Assembly (NCBI RefSeq): GCF_009796765.1
Contig: NZ_CP047023.1
Coordinates: forward strand, 1,223,501 to 1,287,500
Length of the DNA stretch: 64,000 nt
Direction of reading: 5' to 3'
Origin: Paraglaciecola sp. L3A3
Lineage (GTDB): Bacteria > Pseudomonadota > Gammaproteobacteria > Enterobacterales > Alteromonadaceae
Numbering within the stretch: position 1 is the first letter of the stretch; each line of letters opens with the position of its first letter. Shown piece after piece: positions 26,706 through 35,206 of this stretch. A model generated the notes under the pieces. The model worked only from the letters and a program-made list of their open reading frames with translations. It had not been told where the DNA came from and made no database searches. The position numbers and the translations under genes were made by a program.

Positions 26706-28115
26706 ATGTTAATGAATAAAGCTTACAAACAGACTTTGCTGTTGTTCCTTCTCTGCTTGAGTATATCGGGTTGCACTACTATGCAATTGGGGGATGTGTT
26801 TTCTGGCTATGCCGAAAATATGCAAGCTGTGCGTGCTGCTCAAAGTGTAGGTAATTTTAATAAAGCAGAGTCATTAGTTGCTGATCTTGCTACGGGTAAT
26901 AATAATTACACTTTGAGTTTACTAGAAAAAGGTCGACTGCAATTTTTAGCCAATAACTGGCAGGAAAGCCGTAACAGTTTTGAAAAAGCCTATGCAGTAA
27001 TTGAAGACGAGCGAGATAAAGCCAAAATTCGTTTGAGTCGTGGCGTGGAAAATATGGCAGCATTGCTAAGTAGTGACAATGCCAAGGGTTATCAAATTCC
27101 CGTTTATGAACAAAGTATGTTGCACACCTATCAAGCGTTAAACTATTTGTACTTGGGGAATTTGGAGGGGGCTTTGGTTGAGATCCGTCGAGGTAATCAA
27201 GTTACCCAAAGTGAAGTCCCACAAAGTACCTCTACACTAGAAGGAACTGAAGGGCGATATGATAAAAATAAATTAAGTAAGCTTTACCCATCTATGGATG
27301 GAATTATAGGTCAGCAGAAAACGAGTACTCACAATGCTTATACCTACTATGTGTCAGCTTTGTTGTATGAAGTTGCAGGACAATTGAACGATGCTTATAT
27401 TGATTATAAAAAAGCCTTAGCTATCGCTCCAGACAATATTTATATTCAAAAAGATGTAATGAGGCTAGCGACTAAATTACAGATGAGCAGTGATTTAGCC
27501 AAATATACTGAGCAGATTGGTCCCTATAAAAGTCCAGCGGATAACACGGGGGATGTGGTTATTTTGTTAGAGCAGGGGGTTGTGGCTGCTAAAAATGAGT
27601 TAGGCTTAAATTTGCCAATTTATACTAGCCAATATGAACCCAGGTTTTTTAGCTTTTCATTGCCTGTATATCAAGATCGAGTCATAAATACTCAACTTTT
27701 TACTGTCAGTCTCGAGCAGAAAAGTTATTCGTCACAAAAGCTGGTAACCGTCGCTTCATTGGCTGCTATTGATTTAAAAGAGCAAATACCAGAACTGGTG
27801 ACTCGGCAAACACTCCGTTTGATAGCGAAAGAAAAACTACGTAGTACTATGAGTAGAAAAGGTGGCGATTTAGGTAACATACTTGCCGCTATTTATAATA
27901 TGACTTCTGAAAATGCAGATACTCGCAGTTGGCTTACCTTGCCAGAAAATGTACAAATTATGCGGTTGTCTATGCCGTCAGGACAACAAATTCTCAATCT
28001 CAGTGGTAACAATAAAACTGAAAAAATTGAGCTTAATGTGAATGCTAAACGTATCACTCTGATTAAAGTTACTGCTATTGGTAGTCAGCAAAATTATCAG
28101 ATTATAAATTTATAA
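26706..28115 (+). CDS. COG3014-family TPR-containing lipoprotein
   Basis: A 469-residue lipoprotein with lipobox SISGC and a helical repeat region in its first half (about 40-260; LEKGRLQFLANNWQESRNSFEKAY, YLGNLEGALVEIRRGN, GQLNDAYIDYKKALAIAPDN) typical of tetratricopeptide repeats. The second half is beta-rich and unassigned. Proteins of this group sit beside lpoB in many gammaproteobacteria, and the same order is seen here. It may help envelope assembly or peptidoglycan-synthase regulation (inference from neighbourhood). The ATG at 26706 or the one two codons later could be used; neither has a strong ribosome site. Confidence 0.82.
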   Translation: MLMNKAYKQTLLLFLLCLSISGCTTMQLGDVFSGYAENMQAVRAAQSVGNFNKAESLVADLATGNNNYTLSLLEKGRLQFLANNWQESRNSFEKAYAVIEDERDKAKIRLSRGVENMAALLSSDNAKGYQIPVYEQSMLHTYQALNYLYLGNLEGALVEIRRGNQVTQSEVPQSTSTLEGTEGRYDKNKLSKLYPSMDGIIGQQKTSTHNAYTYYVSALLYEVAGQLNDAYIDYKKALAIAPDNIYIQKDVMRLATKLQMSSDLAKYTEQIGPYKSPADNTGDVVILLEQGVVAAKNELGLNLPIYTSQYEPRFFSFSLPVYQDRVINTQLFTVSLEQKSYSSQKLVTVASLAAIDLKEQIPELVTRQTLRLIAKEKLRSTMSRKGGDLGNILAAIYNMTSENADTRSWLTLPENVQIMRLSMPSGQQILNLSGNNKTEKIELNVNAKRITLIKVTAIGSQQNYQIINL

Positions 28116-28183
28116 AACAGGTCAACAATATGCAGGTCATGAGTTTTGACTCGTGTATTTAGTCAATTGAAAATAGGAAAATT

Positions 28184-28789
28184 ATGATGAACAAAATGTT
28201 ATTAATCACAGTTACTGGCTTATCTATTTCGTTGTTGGCAGGATGTGTTAACAAACCTGTCGTTAGATATGGTGACGCCGAGGCGGTAGAAACCACCAAT
28301 ATTAATTTTGGCTCTACTGATTTACAAAAGATATCAAATCAAATGGCTGACTCGTTATTACTTTCGCCTGTAGTGGGGACGTTAACGGCTAATAAAAGGC
28401 CAATAATGTTTGTTGATTCTATTAAAAATAAAACCAGCGAACATATAGATACAGAATCGGTAACTGATTCGATTTCGACGAAATTATTACAGTCTGGCAA
28501 ATTCCGCTTTGTGGATATGAGTAAAGTTCAGGCTGTGCGTGATCAAATAAACTTTCAAAATGAAGGTGGTTTAGTGAATACCCGCAAAGCAGTACAATTT
28601 GGTAAACAAGTGGGCGCTGAATATATGTTATACGGTAGCCTAGCAAGTATAGTGAAAAACGATGCTGATAAAGCAGATCTGTATTATAAATTTACTATGC
28701 GTTTAATGGATTTAGAAAGTGGTTTAGTTGAGTGGGCCGATGAAACAGAGATACGTAAGACTAGAGCCAAAGAAACTGTAGGTTGGTAA
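28184..28789 (+). CDS. lpoB: Penicillin-binding protein activator LpoB
   Basis: Outer-membrane lipoprotein that in E. coli reaches through the periplasm to stimulate PBP1b. The 201 residues include a lipobox SLLAGC (Cys22 from the first ATG) and the compact LpoB domain (RPIMFVDSIKNKTSEHIDTE, LLQSGKFRFVDMSKVQAVRDQ, VGAEYMLYGSLASIV, LVEWADETEIRK). The proline-rich disordered linker of E. coli LpoB is short or missing, as usual outside the enterics. It lies 68 bp after the COG3014 gene and 27 bp before a glycine-zipper protein gene. Confidence 0.88.
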   Translation: MMNKMLLITVTGLSISLLAGCVNKPVVRYGDAEAVETTNINFGSTDLQKISNQMADSLLLSPVVGTLTANKRPIMFVDSIKNKTSEHIDTESVTDSISTKLLQSGKFRFVDMSKVQAVRDQINFQNEGGLVNTRKAVQFGKQVGAEYMLYGSLASIVKNDADKADLYYKFTMRLMDLESGLVEWADETEIRKTRAKETVGW

Positions 28790-28816
28790 TCTAAATTAAG
28801 ATGGGAGGCTAGAAGC

Positions 28817-29278
28817 ATGAAGTTTTTATTAATTTGTTTAATGGCATGGGCATTTATGCCACCGGCTTTTGCCGATTATAGTCGCAACCAAGCTGTACCT
28901 GTTGAGAAAGTGTTGTTTGGGCAAGTGAAATCCGTGCGTTATATTACAGAATATGAATTGATTGAAGACAGTCATAATGGCTGGAGAACTTTTGGTGGTG
29001 CGCTAGTAGGCGGCGCCATAGGTAACCAATTTGGTAGCGGCAGTGGCCGTACTATCACCACTATTTTAGGGGCTATTATTGGTAGTTCTGTAGCAGATAA
29101 AAAATCAGCTCCACGGGAAGTGCCAATACAGCTGGTTGAATTGATGATAGTCACAGATAAAGGTCAAGAGTACATGGTGATACAAGACTTTGACCGTCGG
29201 ATGGTATTTCATTCTCAAGACAAAATTCGTTTGATTTATTTGGCTGGTGGTTCGGTCCGGGTCGATAAACAGATGTAA
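28817..29278 (+). CDS. Glycine-zipper 2TM-domain envelope protein
   Basis: A 153-residue exported protein with a signal peptide (about 1-19, cleaved near AFA-DY) and a glycine-zipper double-helix segment GGALVGGAIGNQFGSGSGRT...GAIIGSSVADKK at about 56-95, as in SlyB-like and Rickettsia 17-kDa-type surface proteins. No lipobox cysteine is present. GGGAGG lies 9 bases before the ATG. Third gene of the lpoB cluster. Its likely place is the outer membrane or periplasm; function is unassigned. Confidence 0.83.
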   Translation: MKFLLICLMAWAFMPPAFADYSRNQAVPVEKVLFGQVKSVRYITEYELIEDSHNGWRTFGGALVGGAIGNQFGSGSGRTITTILGAIIGSSVADKKSAPREVPIQLVELMIVTDKGQEYMVIQDFDRRMVFHSQDKIRLIYLAGGSVRVDKQM

Positions 29279-29324
29279 AGGCGCAAATTTAATATTAAAG
29301 TTTTTACTATTTGGAGAATTAATA

Positions 29325-29702
29325 ATGCATTCAACTCGACATGGTTTGTCTATTGGCATAGAAAGATTTAATAGTGAGTTTTTTCTTACTTTAAAAGCAG
29401 TAGGTAAACTAACTCACTCTGATTATGAAATTATCACTCCTATGATTGATTCCGCTTTGGCTGGGGTAAAAGAGCCTAAAGTAAATGTGCTGTTTGATGG
29501 CACTGAATTAGAAGGTTGGGAATTAAGAGCCGCTTGGGACGATTTAAAGCTGGGCCTTAAACATAATAATGAATTTCATAAAATAGCCATATACGGCAAT
29601 AAAAACTGGCAGCAGCTTGCAGCTAAAGTCGGCGCTTGGTTTATTTCTGGAGACATAAAGTATTTTGACAATGTGACAGCTGCGACTGATTGGCTTGGTT
29701 GA
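29325..29702 (+). CDS. STAS/SpoIIAA-like protein
   Basis: A 125-residue cytoplasmic protein of the SpoIIAA-like STAS fold (lipid-binding or anti-sigma-antagonist-like). It shows the usual pattern LTLKAVGKLTHSDYEIITPMID, VNVLFDGTELEGWELRAAWDDLKLGL and KIAIYGNKNWQQ...WF...IKYFD. The start at 29325 has GGAG 10 bases upstream; the open frame extends further up into the previous gene but without a ribosome site. Its partner and role are unknown. Confidence 0.82.
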   Translation: MHSTRHGLSIGIERFNSEFFLTLKAVGKLTHSDYEIITPMIDSALAGVKEPKVNVLFDGTELEGWELRAAWDDLKLGLKHNNEFHKIAIYGNKNWQQLAAKVGAWFISGDIKYFDNVTAATDWLG

Positions 29703-30419
29703 TATCGACTCTCAGTGAAAACTAAACCTGACAACAGTGCGACTATTATTGTTAACCATGGCCTATCAAGAGCGTAGTGGTAAATAAATGGTGATTGAAT
29801 AACAGACTTTGCCTATATCGAGCACTGACCAAGTTGGGCATTTTTATATTGACTGGCATTCAGCATTGACCGGCAATAATATATTAAATTAGGTCGTATT
29901 CTCTTGCGCACAAATTTACGGAAGTAAATCATTTGGCGGATACGCCGGATATTCATATCGTCTTGCTGAACATTTACCACACGAACTTTTACTCTTAGAT
30001 TCAGAGCAGTAAGACAAAAATAAGATTGTCTAGCAATAACACGTTATTAAGTACGACAATCCGCCTTGCTATCCACGAAAAATTTCGTCACCGAGTAAGC
30101 ATTCAGGTGAGGTGATTTGGGTGAACCTTATTAAGCTATTGAATTGTAATGATAAATTCAGATTAGACGATACTTCTTATCCAGAACTCAGGTTGTTTTA
30201 TTTTTTATTGGTAACTTATTGTATTTACAAACTAAAATGAGTTTGTATGGGTAACGTTTTTTGTTTTACGAGTAATACAATAGTCTAATTCTAATTTTAA
30301 TCGTATTGGATTAAAATTAGCCGACTATAGTTGTTAAACGATACTAAGTTTTATTGCCACAATAGTCGTCATTTGGGGTTTAAAATGTTTCTACAATAAA
30401 AGAAAACAATGGGATAATT
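29703..30419. other. Long intergenic region with a possible gene remnant
   Basis: About 720 bp without an intact gene. Frame 2 from about 29828 to 30010 reads like protein (DQVGHFYIDWHSALTGNN, a stop, then IYGSKSFGGYAGYSYRLAEH and LPHELLLLDSEQ) but is broken by stops, so it may be a decayed gene. Nearer the chemoreceptor gene are two dyads: tacaaact/agtttgta (30226-30247) and the strong one listed at 30280-30328. Confidence 0.4.
30280..30328. promoter_or_regulatory. Strong compound inverted repeat upstream of the chemoreceptor gene
   Basis: A perfect 12-bp inverted repeat, ctaattttaatc (30291-30302) and gattaaaattag (30309-30320) around a 6-base loop, is framed by a second pair atagtc (30280-30285) and gactat (30323-30328). 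It lies 92-140 bp before the gene start. No T run follows on either strand, so it is more likely an operator or cruciform than a terminator. Confidence 0.5.
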
Positions 30420-32432
30420 ATGTTTCATTTTAAAAAAATTAGTCAAAAACTTACCTTGGTTTTTTTGTTAATGGCGCTAACCCCGTTATTTATATTTGCA
30501 TTCTTAAGTATCAATACCGCAAGTAATTCTATTAAATCTATAGCCTTTAACCAGTTAGAATCGATTCGCTCGGTCAAAAAATCTCAATTAAATAATTACC
30601 TTGATACACTCAAAGCTAGTTTACTAGTTAACAAAGATGATCCCTATTTGCTTGAAGGCTTTATCCAATTTGATAACGCATTTTCGAAGGACAATATTCA
30701 TGGCAATACCTGGAAAGTAGCGGAACAAAAATATGCCAGTCGACTAAAAAAAATCAATCAAATAAACGGTTGGTATGATTTGTTTTTTATAAATGGTAAT
30801 GGAGATATTATTTTTACAGCAGCCAAAGAATCAGATTTGGGAATGAATATACCTAATTCAAATTTGTCAAAATCCAGTATTGGTCTCGCTTTTCAATTGG
30901 CACAAAACAGCCCTGTTAATACTCTAGTGGTGAGTGATTTTAAATCCTACCCTCCTTCAAATAACGAACCGGCGGCATTTATTATGCTAAAGCTTGAAGG
31001 GCAAATGGGTTATTTAGCGCTGCAATTTCCATTGGATAAAGTTAATGAAATTATGCAGCAACGTGATGGTATGGGAAAAACTGGCGAAACATACTTAGTC
31101 GGGCAAGATAAACTTATGCGTTCTGATTCGTTTTTAGATCCCCAAGAACATTCAGTCATAGCTTCTTTTGCTGGCAGTGTGAAAAACAACGGCGTGGATA
31201 CTCAGGCCGTTGCTGAAGCATTTAAGGGAAAAACGGGCCGTGATATTATTATCGATTACAATGGCAATTCTGTTTTATCGGCATTTACCACTGTCGATGT
31301 AGGTAATTTTAAATGGGCTTTAATTGCCGAAATAGATGAAGCTGAAGCATTTGAAACAAGTGATACTCTAATTCAACTCTCTATGATTACTATTGGTATT
31401 GTGGCAGTACTTATTTACTTCATTTCTCTAATGTTATCTAAGAATATAAGTGGCCCAATTGAACAAGTTGCTCAAAATGTAAAGCGAGTTGCAGATGGTG
31501 ATTTAACTGTGAAAGTTGAAGTTGACCAACATAATGAGTTGGGCCTATTACAAAAATCTATGTTAGAAATGATTGCAAAATTAAAGGCCATGATTGAGCA
31601 TATTGGTAATTCAGCAGAGCAACAAGCAGCTGCATCCCAAGAGCTTTCTATGATTACTCAAATCACTAATGAAAATGTAATTAGGCAACACAAAGCAACG
31701 GATCAAGTTGCGGCAGCTATTACTCAAATGAGCGCATCAGTGGCCGAAGTGACAAGCAATACTAACGAAGCTTCGAATGCATCCAATCATTCTAAAATTT
31801 TAGTCGATAAAGGCGGTGTGACAGTACAGCAAACTATTGATGGGATTATTGAACTCGCGTCAAATTTGAAAGTATCACAAGATTTAATTAATCAAGTACA
31901 AGATGGCACTGCAAATATTGTTAATATTTTAGTGGTGATAAAAGGTATTGCAGACCAGACCAATTTGTTAGCTTTAAATGCAGCGATCGAAGCAGCTAGA
32001 GCAGGGGAGCAAGGGCGTGGATTTGCCGTGGTAGCTGATGAGGTTAGAACATTAGCCCAAAACACCCAAAAGTCCACAGTGGAAATTGAAAACATGATCC
32101 AAACATTAGAGTCTAAAGTCGCTGCTGCAACTGATTCTATGAATAAGGGCGCTAGCCAAGCGGAAACTATTGTAGCGGACACTCACGAAGTTACATCTAT
32201 GTTAGATGAAGTGCAAAACTCTGTATCGATGATTTCTGACATGAACCTTCAAATTTCTGCCGCTACTCAACAACAAAGTACGGTTGCAAAAGATATCAGC
32301 CAGCAAGCATCGAATATTAGTGTGATTTCGTTAGAAACAGGTGAAAGTGCCAAACAAATTAATGAAACCAGTGATGAATTGGCTCGTTTAGCCGTTGACC
32401 TTTCTGAACAAGTGAAAATATTTAAAGTATAA
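30420..32432 (+). CDS. Methyl-accepting chemotaxis protein
   Basis: A 670-residue transmembrane chemoreceptor. First membrane segment about 10-32, periplasmic Cache-type sensor about 33-315, second membrane segment about 318-340, HAMP about 340-395 ([20 protein letters not shown]), then the coiled signalling domain. The hairpin tip [20 protein letters not shown] and the following [18 protein letters not shown] are fully conserved and mark a receptor that couples to CheA and CheW. No C-terminal CheR-docking pentapeptide is present. The gene stands alone; the ligand is unknown. Confidence 0.94.
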   Translation: MFHFKKISQKLTLVFLLMALTPLFIFAFLSINTASNSIKSIAFNQLESIRSVKKSQLNNYLDTLKASLLVNKDDPYLLEGFIQFDNAFSKDNIHGNTWKVAEQKYASRLKKINQINGWYDLFFINGNGDIIFTAAKESDLGMNIPNSNLSKSSIGLAFQLAQNSPVNTLVVSDFKSYPPSNNEPAAFIMLKLEGQMGYLALQFPLDKVNEIMQQRDGMGKTGETYLVGQDKLMRSDSFLDPQEHSVIASFAGSVKNNGVDTQAVAEAFKGKTGRDIIIDYNGNSVLSAFTTVDVGNFKWALIAEIDEAEAFETSDTLIQLSMITIGIVAVLIYFISLMLSKNISGPIEQVAQNVKRVADGDLTVKVEVDQHNELGLLQKSMLEMIAKLKAMIEHIGNSAEQQAAASQELSMITQITNENVIRQHKATDQVAAAITQMSASVAEVTSNTNEASNASNHSKILVDKGGVTVQQTIDGIIELASNLKVSQDLINQVQDGTANIVNILVVIKGIADQTNLLALNAAIEAARAGEQGRGFAVVADEVRTLAQNTQKSTVEIENMIQTLESKVAAATDSMNKGASQAETIVADTHEVTSMLDEVQNSVSMISDMNLQISAATQQQSTVAKDISQQASNISVISLETGESAKQINETSDELARLAVDLSEQVKIFKV

Positions 32433-32631
32433 TAAAGAGCGCCAGTCATGCTCCCTATCTAAGCCCTTTTAAATTATCGCTGAGCGAACAATTATTTAGC
32501 AAGATTGTTATAAACGGCGGATCAAGCATAATAAAAATATGTAAGGTGTATCAGTCAAAACAACTAATGAACCTAAGTGAGTTTTACTTTACAATCCGCG
32601 ACTTTGTTTTCAAAAATAGTTAACGGTAATA

Positions 32632-34137
32632 ATGGCAGCAATAGGTATAGATTACGGTACTTCAAATTCTGAAGTAGTATATTTTGATGGTCAACAGCAT
32701 CATTTTATCAAACTCGATCCTGCAATGCAGGAAGCGAATAAAATCCGCTCATCTGTGTTTATTTATTATGAGCATGAATTGCCTAGACCGCCTATCCCCA
32801 TGATAGAAGCGAAAGTTGCGCAAATTAAACGGGTTATCTCAGAACAAATTGACAAAGCCAAAGACAGCTATTATGAAGCGCAAGATCCTCGGGAACAAAA
32901 CATATACAACGAAAAAATAGCTGATTTAAGAGCTGAGTTTCATAATTTACCTGAGTTACAGCGCAGAGCAATTGAGCTGCTGCTTAAAGACATGACAGTA
33001 CAAGATTTGTCATTGCAGCAGTTAGCAGAAACGGGAAAGTTTGCTTTTGGTGAAGAAGGGTTTAAACGTTATTTAAAAACGCCTGAAAAAGGTCGCTTGA
33101 TTTATTCGCCCAAGAATTTTTTAGGCGCTAGTTTGGTAGCTGGCCAACAACAGGCCTTTATTGGCATTATTGCTAAACAATTAGCATTTTTTCGAGAAAG
33201 TGCAGAAACCCAGTTACAACAAACCGTCGACACTGCTGTGATTGGCAGACCTGTTAGGTTTCATGGTACTAGAGGGCAAGAAGGTAATAATCAAGCTATT
33301 GATATCATGCAAAAAGCGGCAAAAAAAGCTGGCTTTAGTCATGTTGAATTTTTAGAAGAACCTATCGCCGCAGCTTATAAAATAGAACAAACCTTAGATA
33401 AACCGACTAACACCTTAGTCGTGGATATTGGCGGTGGTACCACTGATATTTGTTGTATTCGCTTGTCGCCAGACAAACAGGGCAATATGGATCGACAGCA
33501 AGATGTATTGTCTGTTACCGGTACACGTTTAGGTGGCATGGAATGTGATAAAAATCTGATTGTTAAATCTATTGCACCGACTATGGGATTGGGCCAATTA
33601 ATGTTTAATGGTTTGCCAGTGCCTCCTACTTATTATTCAGATATGTGTGCTGTGGATAATATTCCCAAACTCGATCATTTTTTCTCAGATGATTACGGTT
33701 TAGAAATAGCCCAGTCTCGATGTATGTTAAAAGATCCTAAATTAATCTTACGACTACAAACCGTGCAAGAAGAAAAGCTCTCGGCTCGATTGGTTAACTC
33801 GTCTCGGTTGGCCAAAGAGTTATTGTCTTCAAAAAATGAAATTACCCTGCCTTTACACTATATCGAGGCTGATTATGAGGTTGATATTAATCTCGATGAT
33901 TTAAATCGCTCTATGTTGTCTTGGTTACGCAGAGTTAAAAGTTTAGTGACTGAATGCTTGCAAAATAGTAATGAGCCACCAGAGATGTTGTTTATTACAG
34001 GTGGCATGAGTTTGTCGCCAATAGTGAAAAAAGAGCTGCAAGAAGTGATGCTCCCAGACTTACCTTTACTTGAGGGAGATGCCTTTAATTCGGTATGTGA
34101 AGGGTTGGCTCTTCAGGCATATAAGTTTGCCAAATAA
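32632..34137 (+). CDS. YegD-like Hsp70-family protein
   Basis: A 501-residue actin-fold protein of the Hsp70 superfamily, closest in layout to E. coli YegD. It has the N-terminal phosphate loop IGIDYGTSNSEVVYFDG, a long helical insertion (about 50-130), the second phosphate loop TLVVDIGGGTTDICCI and LFITGGMSLSPIV. It ends without a DnaK-type substrate-binding domain, so it is an Hsp70-like ATPase rather than a full chaperone. Function of this group is unclear. It is monocistronic here, 200 bp after the chemoreceptor. Confidence 0.87.
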   Translation: MAAIGIDYGTSNSEVVYFDGQQHHFIKLDPAMQEANKIRSSVFIYYEHELPRPPIPMIEAKVAQIKRVISEQIDKAKDSYYEAQDPREQNIYNEKIADLRAEFHNLPELQRRAIELLLKDMTVQDLSLQQLAETGKFAFGEEGFKRYLKTPEKGRLIYSPKNFLGASLVAGQQQAFIGIIAKQLAFFRESAETQLQQTVDTAVIGRPVRFHGTRGQEGNNQAIDIMQKAAKKAGFSHVEFLEEPIAAAYKIEQTLDKPTNTLVVDIGGGTTDICCIRLSPDKQGNMDRQQDVLSVTGTRLGGMECDKNLIVKSIAPTMGLGQLMFNGLPVPPTYYSDMCAVDNIPKLDHFFSDDYGLEIAQSRCMLKDPKLILRLQTVQEEKLSARLVNSSRLAKELLSSKNEITLPLHYIEADYEVDINLDDLNRSMLSWLRRVKSLVTECLQNSNEPPEMLFITGGMSLSPIVKKELQEVMLPDLPLLEGDAFNSVCEGLALQAYKFAK

Positions 34138-34449
34138 CAAATAAGATTTAAGTTCACGGTTGGTTTGAAAATTACTCAACCCTGGCAATGTGCGACTGGC
34201 CCATGACTGAAAATACTCTCCCCAAAAAACAGCGACTGATTTAGCTATTTTTCATGAAATATTGTCAGGTATTTTTACACTTTTGTGATGTTTCATTTAC
34301 ATCTTGCCGGGTGATTTTAGTAATTGTTTGAAATATATACAATATTTTTCTGCGGGTCTGCTTCTTGCTTCATAAGTTGAACTTGGCTGTAAGTAAGGCC
34401 TTATCGACAAGTTTCAAATTAAATTACGTTGTTTTTTATGGAGAAAAAT
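34138..34449. other. Intergenic region before the PEP-CTERM-like gene
   Basis: About 310 bp, AT-rich, containing the promoter of the next gene. I looked for a clear sigma-54 promoter or inverted repeat, as reported ahead of some PEP-CTERM genes, and saw none that I would defend. Confidence 0.45.
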
Positions 34450-35091
34450 ATGTGTAAGAATAAAAATTTTAAACACCTCACAAAATCGTTTTTACTATTA
34501 ATTAGCTTCTTTTTTGGTCTAAATGCCAATGCTACATTATTAAATTCAGATTTCAGTTTAGGATTTGATAATTGGCAAGCTGCGGTGACTGTTTTTGATG
34601 GGACTGATGATATTTCTTCTTCTGGAGATTTATTTGCGACTTATCCTGATAGTTATACAACAGTGCCAGATAGCGCTATTTTAACGACTAACTTTGACGC
34701 AGTATTCAATGACGTTTGGGAAGTTGTTATGTTTCAAGATTTTCAACTTGATAACATTTTGATGGGCAGTAGTTTGTGGCTGTCTTTGGATGTTTTAACC
34801 GATCTTACTGACCCCCTTTCTGACTTTGCTTTTGCTTACCTTAAAGATGATATGAATAACATTCTTGAAGATTTAACCCTAGGCGGAAGTTTTGATGTTA
34901 CGGCTTATGCTGGTGACGATGTGTCAATAGAATTTGGTGTGCTAGATGGAGATCTATTTCTTGGTGACACACTAACTGTCTCTAATATTAAAATTACAGA
35001 AATGTTAGCGCCAATCAACCCTGTGCCTGCCCCGGCGACACTATTTTTATTTGTAATAAGTTTATGTTTAATTAAGCGTTCTCGCGGGTAG
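34450..35091 (+). CDS. PEP-CTERM-like sorted exoprotein
   Basis: A 213-residue exported protein with a signal peptide (ending near NANA, about residue 29) and a beta-rich domain beginning LLNSDFSLGFDNWQ, like carbohydrate-binding/discoidin-type domains of PEP-CTERM proteins. The C-terminus is PVPAPATLFLF, a hydrophobic helix and a basic end (KRSRG), the three-part exosortase-sorting pattern in a VPAP variant. GGAG with a 6-base spacer precedes the ATG at 34450, which I prefer over the ATG at 34438 and the TTG at 34429. No exosortase gene was recognised in the window. Confidence 0.78.
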   Translation: MCKNKNFKHLTKSFLLLISFFFGLNANATLLNSDFSLGFDNWQAAVTVFDGTDDISSSGDLFATYPDSYTTVPDSAILTTNFDAVFNDVWEVVMFQDFQLDNILMGSSLWLSLDVLTDLTDPLSDFAFAYLKDDMNNILEDLTLGGSFDVTAYAGDDVSIEFGVLDGDLFLGDTLTVSNIKITEMLAPINPVPAPATLFLFVISLCLIKRSRG

Positions 35092-35206
35092 TTCTCGCGT
35101 TTATTAGCGTTTATTAGTAACCACATTATTTATTTCTTACCGGCTGGATTGACTAACAAGTCTGAAGTCTGTTGGCGGACCTGTCGTTAAGACAAGGAGA
35201 AGGGAA

